From positions 124,001 to 188,000 of the forward strand of contig OZ251536.1 of assembly GCA_965243245.1 (NCBI GenBank): DNA of 64,000 nt. Direction: 5' to 3'. Both the position numbers and the translations under genes were made by a program. Position 1 is the first letter of the stretch. Each line of letters opens with the position of its first letter. The stretch is from JAYQKL01 sp965243245. GTDB taxonomy: Bacteria; Pseudomonadota; Alphaproteobacteria; RS24. This document shows, in pieces, positions 21,641 to 30,812 of the stretch. Below the pieces are notes generated by a model. That model was not told where the DNA came from. It did not search any database and was given only the letters and a program-made list of their open reading frames with translations.

Positions 21641-23365
21641 ATGTTTCACGATTATAAGTTTTTTAAAAACGCGTTTTGTAAAAACGTGTTTTGTAAAAGC
21701 GCACTGCTTAACAGCACCTCTTTTTCGCCGTTTACTTATTGGCAAAAGCTTCTAAATGCTTCTGAACTTTTGAGTGCTAGCAAGCAAAGCAAGAAACATA
21801 AGCTAAAAGCAGAAGTTTCCATCACGCCCTTGCTCGCCGCCTTGCTCGCCGCATGCGGTAGCGATAATGGAAATGTTACCGTTGGAGGCAATACTGACTC
21901 ACAATCATTTGATTTTTATGTTTTAGACGGCACCATTGAAGGCGCACGGGTCTATGTCGATGAAAACGACAATGGGGAAATCGATACTAACGAACCCCTC
22001 ATTGGCACAACGGATGAAAATGGACGCGTGTCTATTGAGGCGGAATATGCTGGCGCAACATTCCTTATTGATGCTTCGGGCGCGCTTGATTTATTTACAG
22101 GCGTGCGCCTGCCTGACGACATTTTTTATAAGGCTATATCTGATGAACGCGGCGGCTTGGATGTTGTCGCATCGCCAATCTCGACACTCATTGAAGCCCT
22201 TAGAGACAGTGACCCACAGCTGACGGATGAGGCGATTCTGGAATTGATTTTCGGCGAGGGGACTCAAGTTGACATGGATGACCTCAACAATCCTGACAAT
22301 TATATTCTACCGACCGATGAGACCCCACAGCCAGCTGATTCTCCAATAGCGATTGCAGAACAAATTGCCGAAATCAGCATCCAATTGCAAGTGCTTATCG
22401 AGCAAGAAAATGGTAATCTGGCTCTCGTTTTGCCTGCGGTTACAGATGGTTTTGTCGCCGCTGCCGATTTGAGTGATGTTCAGGATGTGGTCAATGCCCG
22501 CATTGCTGAGGCGCGCCAGCGCGCCGGCGGTGAGCCAATTGCTAATCCTAAAATAGGGGTGGAGGCAACCGCAAATAATGACCTCACCTTGGGCGTTAAT
22601 GTCTGGGGTTTCCGTGACCCGGGTGGCAATGTGAATGGCGATATAGTGAGTTCATTTACGCGTCTTGATATTGTCTCGATTACCGATGGAAGCACAACTG
22701 ATATACGCGGCGTGCTTGTGGCGAGCGATGGCACAGAATATGGTGCGGGGGATGAAATTCCGTCTGCGCAGCTTGAGAATCTCATTTTCCGCCCCGCGGC
22801 TGATTATTCAGGGCCTGTGCAGATTGCCTATATGGTGTTTGATGGCGAGGATAGTTCCGATGTAGCGAGCTTAGAGATTATAGTTAATATTTTTATTGTT
22901 GATGATTATCCTGATGATACGCCCGTTTTTACTTCTGAAACAAATATTACTGTGGATGAGAATACTGATGCAAACACCGACCCGCACAGTCGAGGCAGTG
23001 CAACGAGTATTTATCAAGCTGAGATCGAAGAAAATTCGGCTCATTTATCTGTGAGCTATAGTCTGCTTGATGCAACTGACTTTGGGATTACCTCTGACAC
23101 GGGTAATGTCTGGTTCCGTGCGCCCCCTGATTATGAGACGCAATCGAGTTATAGTTTCACGGTGGTTGTGCGCGTGACGGTGGACGGCGCCTGCGATCTG
23201 ACAGCGAATCATGTGGTTGCGGTGACCATTGCTGATCTGGATGAAACGCCTAATAATGGGGAAACGGATACTGACCTTGTTGCGGGGCGTGGTGATTTAA
23301 TGACTGAATTTGAAGCTACTTGTGACGTGCTTTTAGAAGATACTCTGGGCTTAGACATAATTTAG
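21641..23365 (+). CDS. Short paralogue of the giant surface protein (internal-deletion form)
   Basis: 574 aa. ATG is preceded by aggaga at a good distance. Residues 9-23 are three degenerate 5-residue repeats (KNAFC, KNVFC, KSALL), followed by a Lys-rich stretch and a hydrophobic segment ending LLAAC (Cys72), which resembles a lipobox but sits unusually far from the start. Then comes a domain with an acidic loop of calcium-binding type (DENDNGEID, about residues 106-114), a predicted helical part (about 180-290), the conserved block also seen at the left edge of the window, and a single cadherin-like repeat (about 430-540). It has no tandem array, VCBS modules or RTX repeats, but keeps the tail GLDII, close at DNA level to the tail of the giant gene. 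It could be a truncated relic or a functional short form; I cannot tell which. Confidence 0.8.
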   Translation: MFHDYKFFKNAFCKNVFCKSALLNSTSFSPFTYWQKLLNASELLSASKQSKKHKLKAEVSITPLLAALLAACGSDNGNVTVGGNTDSQSFDFYVLDGTIEGARVYVDENDNGEIDTNEPLIGTTDENGRVSIEAEYAGATFLIDASGALDLFTGVRLPDDIFYKAISDERGGLDVVASPISTLIEALRDSDPQLTDEAILELIFGEGTQVDMDDLNNPDNYILPTDETPQPADSPIAIAEQIAEISIQLQVLIEQENGNLALVLPAVTDGFVAAADLSDVQDVVNARIAEARQRAGGEPIANPKIGVEATANNDLTLGVNVWGFRDPGGNVNGDIVSSFTRLDIVSITDGSTTDIRGVLVASDGTEYGAGDEIPSAQLENLIFRPAADYSGPVQIAYMVFDGEDSSDVASLEIIVNIFIVDDYPDDTPVFTSETNITVDENTDANTDPHSRGSATSIYQAEIEENSAHLSVSYSLLDATDFGITSDTGNVWFRAPPDYETQSSYSFTVVVRVTVDGACDLTANHVVAVTIADLDETPNNGETDTDLVAGRGDLMTEFEATCDVLLEDTLGLDII

Positions 23366-23805
23366 CCCGACTCACATATACACAGAATGCATTTCTCATT
23401 TCGTTTTCCTCATACAGATTGCGCTTATGAAGGGGGAGGGCGCATATTTTTGAATAGGTGTTGCAATAAGGTTTATATGTGCACTCATAGCACTCGCCAA
23501 TAGAGAACCCAAAATCACAAACCTAAAAAAACGCGGAAAACTCCGTGTGTAGCCCACCCATATTCGGTTAGTGGGGTCGCTAGACTGGATTTAGCGAAAA
23601 TAAAAATAGGAAAATTTAGTCTTTGTTCAGTTTTTGAACTTACCCATAGGGCTGAATACCTATTGAGTCTTGCGACTACATTAAGAAGCGTCTATGAAAA
23701 TGACATTAGGAAATTGGCACTAAAGGAAGGACAGCGGGACTAAGGAAGGGACTAGAAAATTTTATCTCAGGAGAGGGACTAGGAAATTTTATCTCAGGAG
23801 ACAAC
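23366..23805. other. 440-bp intergenic region between second and third paralogues
   Basis: I see no convincing gene. It contains a 6-bp perfect hairpin (tcgcta/tagcga, 23577-23597), a CCCAC/GTGGG hairpin just before it, and a gttca/tgaac hairpin near 23626-23640. It ends in a duplicated leader that carries the ribosome binding site of the next gene. The promoter of the third paralogue is presumably here, but no clear -35/-10 pair stands out. Confidence 0.5.
23748..23801 (+). repeat. Duplicated 27-bp leader carrying the Shine-Dalgarno site
   Basis: Two adjacent 27-bp copies (23748-23774 and 23775-23801) differ at one base. Both end in atctcaggaga, so the Shine-Dalgarno sequence is duplicated; only the second copy is correctly spaced for the ATG at 23806. 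A degenerate third copy lies near 28905-28933, downstream of the gene. Confidence 0.85.
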
Positions 23806-26800
23806 ATGTTTCACGACCAGAAATTTAGCAAAAACTCATTACTCAAAAACTCATTACTCAAAAACTCATTACTCAAAAACTCATTACTCAAAAACTCATT
23901 ACTCAAAAACTCATTACTCAGCAGCACTACTTTTTCCCCCAAGCTGAAGCGCGGAAAACAAACCAAAAAAAATAACCTAAAAGCAGAACTGTCAATCACG
24001 ACATTGCTGGCCCCATTGCTGGCCGCACTGCTCGCCGCCTGTAGCGATACAACTTATGTTTCCGTTGGCGGCACGCTGAATAGTTCAGATGATACCACTC
24101 CAGAATCATTAGCCTTCAATCTTTACGTTTTAGACGGTACTATTGAAGGCGCGCGGGTTTATGTCGATGAAAACAACAATGGGCAACGCGATACTAACGA
24201 AACTCTTATCGGCACAACAGATGAAAATGGACGCGTGTCTATCGCGCCAGAATATGCCGGCGAGACATTCCTTATTGATGCTTCGAACGCGTTTGATTTA
24301 TTTACAGGCAAAAGATTGCCCGACAATACTATTTATAGGGCTGTGTCTGGTAATTTAGGCGGCGTGGATGTGGTGGCATCACCAATCTCGACATTAATCG
24401 AAACCCTCAAGGAAAGTGATGCGACACTTACGGAAGCTGATATTCTGGAGTTAATTTTCAATGAGAATACGCTCATCGAAATTGACGATCTGAACAATCC
24501 TGACAATTTTATTCTGCCGGTAGATGAGATACAAAGACCAGCTGATTCTCCGTTGGCGATTGCCGAAAAAATTGCTCAAACCAGCATCCAGTTGCAAGCC
24601 CTCATAGAGCAAGAAGCCGGTGACCTAGCTGCTGTCTTAGCGGCAATCGGAGAGAGCTTTGATGTCACTGATGATTTGAACCAGACTTCTCAAGATACCG
24701 CCAATGCCCGCATCATTGAGGCCCGCCAGCGGGCAAATGGTGAGCCGATTGCCAATCCTGTGACTGGCACCAACGCCATCGTAAATGATGACCTGACCTT
24801 GGCGATGGATGTCTGGGGCTTCCGTGACCCGGTCGGCAATGTTGATGGTGATATACCAAGCGAATTTACACGTCTTGATATTGTCTCAATTACCGATGGA
24901 AGCGGTATGCTTGTGCATGTGGCGGATGATGGCATAGAAACTGAATATGGTGCGGGGGGAAAAATTCCGTCTGAACATTTTGAGAATCTAGTTTTCCGCC
25001 CCGCGACTGATTATTTAGGCTCTGTTCAGATTACTTATATGGTGTTTGATGGCGAGGCGAGTTCCAATGAGGCGAGCCTAGAGATTACAGTTAATACTTT
25101 TATTGTTGATGATAATACGCCCGTTTTTACTTCTGAAACAATGATTACTGTGGATGAGAATACTGATGCAAACACCGCTGCGAACACTCAAGGCAGTGCC
25201 ACGAGTATTTATCTAGCTGAGATCGAAGAAAATTCGGCTCATTTATCTGTGAGCTATAGTCTGCTTAATACAACTGACTTTGGGATTACCTCTAGCACGG
25301 GTAATGTCTGGTTCCGTGCGCCCCCTGATTATGAGACGCAATCGAGTTATAGTTTCACGGTGGTTGCGCGCGTGAGCGTGGACGGTTCAATCCGAGAAGC
25401 GAATCATGTGGTTGCGGTGACCATTGCTGATGTCAATGACGCGCCCACGCTGAGTGCCACAGCAACCGGCACGATTGCTGAAAACGCACCAATCCAAGCG
25501 GATACAGGCGTTACCTTAACGCCAGCAGATGATGATGGTGATACATTTGATGCAACGGATAGTTTCACGGTCTATGAAGGTGCAAGCGGCGCGGATGTTT
25601 CTACGCGTTTTGGCGTGAGTGATGATAATGGTATTTACAGACTGGTTCTTTTGGCGAATTCATCTCTTGATTCTTTAAACGAGTCCATGATTGAGCTTCG
25701 TGTGAAAGTGAATGATGGGTCCAATAATGGCGGCCTGGATAGTGATTATGTCACGATAAATGTTATGGTCACAAATATTAACGCCCCGGTTTTCACGTCT
25801 GGCGAAACGGCGACTGCAAATGAGAATGTTGCGGCTAATGATGAAGATACGCAAGACAATGCGGCAACTATTTATATAGCCCTTGCGCCATCTGCTTCGG
25901 GTGAGGCGGTTATTTATGAGTTGTCAGGCACAGATGATGGCGACTCTTTCAGAATTAACGCAAGTGGCGAGGTCTGGTTCCGTGCGCCCCCCGACCATGA
26001 GAACAAATCGAGTTATAGCTTCACGGTGGTTGCGCGCGTGAGCGTGGACGGTGTTGAGCTGACAACGGCACGCGAAGTCACACTCACCCTTAATGATTTA
26101 AATGACGCCGCGCCTGAATTTGCGTCTGGTGACACGGCTTCTGCAAGTGCGACTGTTGCGGTCAATGATGCTGCTGGTGATAGAGGCGCTGCGGTGGCTA
26201 TTTATAAGGCTATTGCCACGCCGGATGGTTCTTTGAGCAATTTGGTTGAGTATAGTTTGGTAGCTACAGGCGATTATACTGCCTTCGGGATTAACGCAGA
26301 TGGTGAGGTCTGGTTTCGCCAGCCCCCTGATTATATGACCAATCCGACTTATAGCTTCACGGTACAAGCGTCGGTTACGGCAGATGGCGTTACCCAAACA
26401 GCGTCTCAAGTGGTTATGGTTAGTGAAAATGAAGCACCGAGTGTGACGCTTGACAATATGGATGTATCGGTTAGTGAGGGCGGGCTTGTTCCGGGGAGTA
26501 CCGTCATTATCCATGGGATTGAATTTACGGCAAAACCCGGCACAAACCCTCCCGGTATTAAGTTTACGGAAACGAATAGTGGTGTCGATGTGTTATTCTT
26601 TATACTTATGAAGTCTCAGTATGCTGAGTTTTTTATTTATGATACTAGAACTGACTCTGAGCGTGTATATACGCGCGATTCTATTATTAATCACTTTAAT
26701 GTGGTGGAACCAAACATTACGCGTTATGAGGCGGCATTGGTTGAGGCTGGCACGGGGGGGGTTGAGATTTCCTTAGCTGACCTCATAACTGGGGGGGATG

Positions 26801-28191
26801 GGTCTGGTTTTTTCGCCGCGCCTCTTGTTGAGACCGCCGCCGACCTTGACGCCAATGGTGTGCTTAGCTTGGACGATGATTATACCCCAGTAGCAGATTT
26901 ACAATTTTTCGTCGGTAATGAAGACGAAGCCTTCAGCAATATAACGACTGAGATTAGCGTTGGCGAAAATCAAACTCTTGCTGGTCGGGGTGCGTCTAAT
27001 ATCCTTACAGCGAGTAGCTATGGTATGTTCACCTTAACGCGCACGGCTGACGCCACCGTCACTTGGAGCTATACGCTGAATGAGAGTGCCGCAAATGGGC
27101 TTGGGGTGGGCGAGACGGCAACCGATAGTGTCTTTGTACGGGTGCTTGCTAGTGACACGACTGAAGGTTTAAGCACGGTTCAAAAAATCACGGTTTTAAT
27201 TAATGGCCGGAATGATACGCCGACAGCGGATGATGGGCATGGCAGTTATGTTATCACGGGCACCGTTACCAAAGACACACCGGGCGAAACCGCAAAGGGT
27301 GAATTTATCGCAGCAGATGATCTCAATGACACGCTGAGCTATAGCGTTGAAACACAAGGCGCGTACGGAACGCTGACACTTGGCACAAACGGGGCGTGGG
27401 AATATGTGCTGGATAACACCGATACAACTGTTGATGCTTTGGTGGGCGGCGCGAGCGCGAGCGATACGATTACCCTTCGGGCAACCGATAGTGATGATGC
27501 CTATGTTGAGCGAAATGTGACCATCACGATTAACGGGCGCACGGATGTGAACGGCACAGATGCGGGTGATAGTCTTGGTGATGCTACGGCGACACTATCT
27601 CAGACCATTCAGGGCGGTGATTTGGATGACACTCTTATAGCTGGTTCGGGAGGTGATATTCTTATTGGTGGTTATGGTGATGATACGCTCACATTAGGTG
27701 CAGGTACTGATACGGTTATCTATCGGATTGCAAGTGACACGGCTACTGTTCGAGCTGATGATGGGGGCGATACGATTAACGGTTTTGCTCTGACGGGTAC
27801 TGACAAGGATAAACTGGTGTTTGTTGATACGGATACACCGCTTGGAAGCTTGTCTGATTTGATTGCTCTTGCAAAGGGGGATAGCCCGCAATTGACTGTG
27901 AAACTTATGGGTGCGCCGGACAATTATACAGGTTTTGAATTTGAGTTTACGGCGGCGTCAAAAGATGATGGCCCGGATGGTTCAGGCGATGCCTCTGGTA
28001 GCACGTTGGCGCTTAATTTTGCCTCAGGCGATGAACTAGATGACACTGAGGTGGCAAGTTTATTCGGAAGCGGCGGTCTCGATACGGCGACTAATGAGCT
28101 GACGGATACGGGGCTTGATAATTTCGTAACGAGTTTAGCCGATAATTTCGACTTACTTGCGCTGAGTGATGTTGACTTGACAATATTGTAA
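23806..28191 (+). CDS. Cadherin/VCBS/RTX surface protein, third paralogue (complete)
   Basis: 1,461 aa, the only full-length, normal-sized member in the window. Residues 9-38 are six exact KNSLL repeats, followed by a basic stretch and a hydrophobic segment ending LLAAC (Cys79, lipobox-like). Then come the acidic-loop domain (DENNNGQRD), the conserved middle block, four or five cadherin-like repeats (about residues 440-870), a roughly 100-residue module built on FTAKPGTNP nested before a VCBS-like domain, a second VCBS-like domain (about 1140-1245), RTX-like repeats (LIGGYGDDTL, about 1285-1300) and a C-terminal tail ending DLTIL. The RTX plus tail layout points to type I secretion, while the lipobox-like N-terminus points to Sec/Lol. 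Which is used cannot be settled here. Probable role: surface adhesion. Confidence 0.87.
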   Translation: MFHDQKFSKNSLLKNSLLKNSLLKNSLLKNSLLKNSLLSSTTFSPKLKRGKQTKKNNLKAELSITTLLAPLLAALLAACSDTTYVSVGGTLNSSDDTTPESLAFNLYVLDGTIEGARVYVDENNNGQRDTNETLIGTTDENGRVSIAPEYAGETFLIDASNAFDLFTGKRLPDNTIYRAVSGNLGGVDVVASPISTLIETLKESDATLTEADILELIFNENTLIEIDDLNNPDNFILPVDEIQRPADSPLAIAEKIAQTSIQLQALIEQEAGDLAAVLAAIGESFDVTDDLNQTSQDTANARIIEARQRANGEPIANPVTGTNAIVNDDLTLAMDVWGFRDPVGNVDGDIPSEFTRLDIVSITDGSGMLVHVADDGIETEYGAGGKIPSEHFENLVFRPATDYLGSVQITYMVFDGEASSNEASLEITVNTFIVDDNTPVFTSETMITVDENTDANTAANTQGSATSIYLAEIEENSAHLSVSYSLLNTTDFGITSSTGNVWFRAPPDYETQSSYSFTVVARVSVDGSIREANHVVAVTIADVNDAPTLSATATGTIAENAPIQADTGVTLTPADDDGDTFDATDSFTVYEGASGADVSTRFGVSDDNGIYRLVLLANSSLDSLNESMIELRVKVNDGSNNGGLDSDYVTINVMVTNINAPVFTSGETATANENVAANDEDTQDNAATIYIALAPSASGEAVIYELSGTDDGDSFRINASGEVWFRAPPDHENKSSYSFTVVARVSVDGVELTTAREVTLTLNDLNDAAPEFASGDTASASATVAVNDAAGDRGAAVAIYKAIATPDGSLSNLVEYSLVATGDYTAFGINADGEVWFRQPPDYMTNPTYSFTVQASVTADGVTQTASQVVMVSENEAPSVTLDNMDVSVSEGGLVPGSTVIIHGIEFTAKPGTNPPGIKFTETNSGVDVLFFILMKSQYAEFFIYDTRTDSERVYTRDSIINHFNVVEPNITRYEAALVEAGTGGVEISLADLITGGDGSGFFAAPLVETAADLDANGVLSLDDDYTPVADLQFFVGNEDEAFSNITTEISVGENQTLAGRGASNILTASSYGMFTLTRTADATVTWSYTLNESAANGLGVGETATDSVFVRVLASDTTEGLSTVQKITVLINGRNDTPTADDGHGSYVITGTVTKDTPGETAKGEFIAADDLNDTLSYSVETQGAYGTLTLGTNGAWEYVLDNTDTTVDALVGGASASDTITLRATDSDDAYVERNVTITINGRTDVNGTDAGDSLGDATATLSQTIQGGDLDDTLIAGSGGDILIGGYGDDTLTLGAGTDTVIYRIASDTATVRADDGGDTINGFALTGTDKDKLVFVDTDTPLGSLSDLIALAKGDSPQLTVKLMGAPDNYTGFEFEFTAASKDDGPDGSGDASGSTLALNFASGDELDDTEVASLFGSGGLDTATNELTDTGLDNFVTSLADNFDLLALSDVDLTIL
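23830..23919 (+). repeat. Six exact 15-bp repeats encoding KNSLL
   Basis: The unit aaaaactcattactc is repeated six times without change inside the N-terminal coding region. Each unit adds five codons, so copy-number change would lengthen or shorten the leader without shifting the frame. The second paralogue has three degenerate copies at the same place. Confidence 0.95.
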
Positions 28192-28217
28192 TTTGGTTGA
28201 TTGCTCTAGGCAAATGT

Positions 28218-28246
28218 ATTTGCGAAGTTACTTTTCTATCGCAAAT
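28218..28246 (+). terminator. Possible terminator of the third adhesin gene
   Basis: A perfect 8-bp stem (atttgcga/tcgcaaat) with a 13-base loop lies 27 bp after the stop codon, and a T-rich stretch (tattttt) follows within six bases. The stem is AT-rich, so it would be a weak intrinsic terminator. Confidence 0.35.
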
Positions 28247-28516
28247 TGGTATTTTTAATGGTTATGGAGAGTATAATAATTTCACATTCTCACTCATTCA
28301 GATGATTTCACGGAGCCTTGAAGGGTGCCGCCTTATTATTTATGGCGTTTCCAATCTGGCTTGCAAACCACCTGATTGACGCCGCGCTTGGAAAGCTTAC
28401 CGAGTGATAGCGCAGGTTGTTTTTCGTGTGTTTTGCAAAACTTGAATATTTTGACATAAGGGCGTGGCAGGTTAAACTGATACGCAATTAAAAATAAAAA
28501 AAGAAGGATAAACGCG
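28247..28516. other. Intergenic stretch between the adhesin and Sel1-like genes
   Basis: No gene is supported. A short open stretch ending at 28407 would encode a hydrophobic peptide of about 30 residues, but it has no clear start or ribosome binding site. The bases around its stop (gagtgatagcgcag) resemble those at the stop of the Sel1-like gene (aagtgatagcgcaa), which may reflect an old duplication. Confidence 0.4.
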
Positions 28517-28738
28517 ATGGGTAATTTATCATTTAAACGGATTTTGGGAATTTTTGTTCTTTTGGTGGTCATAGGCGGCATAAGTTTTGATGCCTTAGCT
28601 AGTCCTCAAAATGATTTTGCAAAAGGTCGTAGGGCATATAATGAGAAAAATTTTGTTGTAGCGGCAGAATACTTTCAAAAAGCCGCCGCGCAAGGTAATG
28701 CTAGGGCGCAAGAGGTGCTTGAATCACTTGCCAAGTGA
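28517..28738 (+). CDS. Small secreted Sel1-repeat-like protein
   Basis: 73 aa. ATG preceded by aagga at about 10 bases. The N-terminus is a classic signal peptide: Lys/Arg at 7-8, a hydrophobic core (ILGIFVLLVVIGGI) and a probable cleavage site after ALA. The remaining roughly 45 residues fit one and a half TPR/Sel1-type helices (GRRAYNEKNFVVAAEYFQ, then AAAQGNARAQ). A single Sel1-like unit cannot form a superhelix alone, so it may act as an oligomer or a binding partner. It stands alone between the adhesin cluster and the restriction locus, with no operon partner. Confidence 0.7.
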   Translation: MGNLSFKRILGIFVLLVVIGGISFDALASPQNDFAKGRRAYNEKNFVVAAEYFQKAAAQGNARAQEVLESLAK

Positions 28739-29008
28739 TAGCGCAACGCGGCTCGATTGCTATTTAGATTGTAATCTAGATTTTGTCGGGGTGGCGGCGT
28801 TATGCAATAGACTCGCGCCAAATTAAGCACAACAGTAATGGCGGTGTATAGACCAAGTTTATAATGACGAGCCTGCAACTCTTATACCACTGAAATCCTT
28901 ATCCTGACTAGAGAAAATTTTATCCCAAAGGAGCGTGAGTTTCCTGCGGTGGGGATAGGCTTATTTGGGGATGATAGTAGGTAATTCTATAGAATGTTTC
29001 CATAGTAC
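28739..29008. other. Intergenic region upstream of the restriction locus
   Basis: No gene seen. It holds a perfect inverted repeat tagatt-gt-aatcta (28765-28778), a degenerate copy of the adhesin leader at about 28905-28933 (gactag, aaaattttatc and aaaggag in the same order as 23748-23801), and the 12-bp palindrome listed separately. Confidence 0.45.
28984..28995. promoter_or_regulatory. Perfect 12-bp palindrome, candidate operator
   Basis: ATTCTATAGAAT reads the same on both strands and ends 13 bp before the predicted -35 box of the operon that starts with an HTH protein. Position suggests an operator, possibly for that protein; this is inference from location only. Confidence 0.4.
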
Positions 29009-29037
29009 TTGCATTGTTCTTATATTTCCCTTATTTT
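29009..29037 (+). promoter_or_regulatory. Predicted sigma70 promoter of the restriction operon
   Basis: TTGCAT (29009-29014) and TATTTT (29032-29037) are separated by 17 bp. The predicted transcript would start about 25 bases before the ATG at 29071, which has ggag/ggaag about 5-10 bases upstream. Three near-consensus elements in the right order support it. Confidence 0.5.
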
Positions 29038-29070
29038 CAATATAGTTCCTCAATATGGAGTGGAAGTACA

Positions 29071-29259
29071 ATGTCAGAAGACGAGATTCTAACAATTAAA
29101 GAGTTAGCCAGCTATTTAAAGATTGCTGATAAAACTGCTTATCGATTTGTATCTGAGGGGCGTATTCCAGGATTCAAAGTTGGTGGATCATGGCGGTTTC
29201 GTAAGAGCGAAATTGATCGCTGGATTAAAGAGCAAGAGCAAAAAGAGGATAAAGCATGA
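29071..29259 (+). CDS. Excisionase-family helix-turn-helix protein
   Basis: 62 aa from ATG 29071. An in-frame start at 29014 exists, but its extra residues (FLYFPYF) are unlike the family and overlap the predicted promoter. The sequence is a typical small HTH_17/excisionase DNA-binding domain: LTIKELASYLKIADKTAYRFV (helix-turn-helix, about residues 7-27), then IPGFKVGGSWRF and RKSEIDRWI (wing and last helix). Its stop overlaps the hsdM start (ATGA), so the two are translationally coupled. Position at the head of a restriction-modification operon suggests a regulator controlling timing of expression; family members can also be recombination directionality factors, but no integrase is visible nearby. 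Confidence 0.85.
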   Translation: MSEDEILTIKELASYLKIADKTAYRFVSEGRIPGFKVGGSWRFRKSEIDRWIKEQEQKEDKA

Positions 29260-30812
29260 CAAGCAACGAACAACGTAAAGCCCTACAGCGCCAAATCTGG
29301 CAGATCGCTAACGATGTGCGAGGCGCAGTAGACGGCTGGGACTTTAAGCAATATGTCCTCGGCACTTTGTTTTACCGCTTTATCAGCGAAAACTTTGCCC
29401 TCTACATCGAAGCCGATGATGACAGCATCAACTACGCGGGGCTTTCTGATGATGTGATTACGCCAGAGATTAAAGATGATGCCATTAAAACCAAGGGTTA
29501 CTTCATCTACCCCAGCCAACTATTCGCCAATGTCGCCCAAAAAGCCAATACCAATGAGAGCCTAAACACTGACTTAGCCAAAATCTTTTCTGAGATTGAA
29601 TCTTCTGCCAATGGCTACCCTTCAGAACCCGACATCAAAGGCTTGTTTGCCGACTTTGACACGACCAGCAATCGCCTTGGCAATACGGTGACAGCAAAGA
29701 ACGAACGCCTTGCTGCCGTCCTAAAAGGCGTGGCAAAACTAGAATTTGGCGATTTTCATGGTAGTCAAATCGACCTGTTTGGGGATGCCTACGAATTCTT
29801 AATCTCCAACTACGCCGCTAATGCAGGTAAATCAGGCGGTGAGTTCTTTACGCCGCAGCATGTATCTAAGCTAATCGCACAGCTGGCTATGCATAAGCAA
29901 ACCAAGGTGAATAAAATTTATGACCCTGCCTGCGGCTCTGGCTCATTGTTGCTGCAAGCCAAAAAGCATTTTGATGCACATATTATTGAAGATGGTTTTT
30001 TCGGTCAGGAGCTCAACCACACCACTTATAACCTGGCACGGATGAATATGTTCCTGCATAACATCAATTACGACAAGTTCAATATTCAGCTGGGCAATAC
30101 CCTAATCGGGCCGCATTTTGGAGATGACAAGCCTTTCGATGCGATTGTTTCTAATCCACCTTACTCGGTGAAATGGATTGGCACAGACGACCCGACTTTA
30201 ATCAATGATGACCGCTTTGCCCCTGCCGGTGTACTTGCCCCCAAATCTAAGGCAGATTTTGCCTTTGTGCTACATGCCCTCAGTTACCTTTCTAGTAAAG
30301 GGCGTGCGGCGATTGTGTGCTTTCCGGGGATTTTTTACCGTGGTGGTGCGGAGCAGAAAATTCGTAAATATCTGGTGGATAATAACTATGTGGAAACTGT
30401 GATTTCCCTCGCTCCAAACCTATTTTATGGCACAACCATTGCCGTGACTATTTTAGTGCTTGCCAAAAATAAGACTGATACAAATACCCAGTTTATTGAT
30501 GCCAGCGGTGAAGATTTTTTCAAAAAAGAAACCAATAACAACGTGATGTATGAGAAACATATTCAGCAGATTATGGATATGTTCGATAGCAAAGAGAAAG
30601 TCGACCACGTTGCCGAGTCCGTATCACTTGAGGCTATCTCTGCCAACGATTATAACCTGTCAGTAAGCTCTTATGTTGAGGCTAAAGATACTCGTGAGGT
30701 TATTAACATTACAGAACTAAATGCCGATATTGAAAAAATCGTAGGCCGTCAAAATGAGCTTCGCACGCAGATTGATGCCATCGTGGCTGATTTAGAGGGG
30801 GATGCAGCATGA
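29256..30812 (+). CDS. hsdM: Type I restriction-modification DNA methyltransferase subunit
   Basis: 518 aa, the normal length for type IC HsdM. Order: N-terminal helical HsdM domain (to about 150), GGEFFTP (about residue 192), SAM-binding motif I DPACGSGS starting at Asp223, and the catalytic motif NPPY at Asn300-Tyr303, typical of N6-adenine methylases. With HsdS it forms the M2S1 methylase that protects host DNA; with HsdR it forms the restriction complex. It overlaps the HTH gene and the Fic gene by 4 bp each, so all three are probably made from one message. Confidence 0.96.
   Translation: MTSNEQRKALQRQIWQIANDVRGAVDGWDFKQYVLGTLFYRFISENFALYIEADDDSINYAGLSDDVITPEIKDDAIKTKGYFIYPSQLFANVAQKANTNESLNTDLAKIFSEIESSANGYPSEPDIKGLFADFDTTSNRLGNTVTAKNERLAAVLKGVAKLEFGDFHGSQIDLFGDAYEFLISNYAANAGKSGGEFFTPQHVSKLIAQLAMHKQTKVNKIYDPACGSGSLLLQAKKHFDAHIIEDGFFGQELNHTTYNLARMNMFLHNINYDKFNIQLGNTLIGPHFGDDKPFDAIVSNPPYSVKWIGTDDPTLINDDRFAPAGVLAPKSKADFAFVLHALSYLSSKGRAAIVCFPGIFYRGGAEQKIRKYLVDNNYVETVISLAPNLFYGTTIAVTILVLAKNKTDTNTQFIDASGEDFFKKETNNNVMYEKHIQQIMDMFDSKEKVDHVAESVSLEAISANDYNLSVSSYVEAKDTREVINITELNADIEKIVGRQNELRTQIDAIVADLEGDAA

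Noticed and set aside
28197..28379. 60-codon plus-strand frame after the third adhesin gene
   Set aside because: No ribosome binding site, no recognisable domain, and it covers the probable terminator hairpin.
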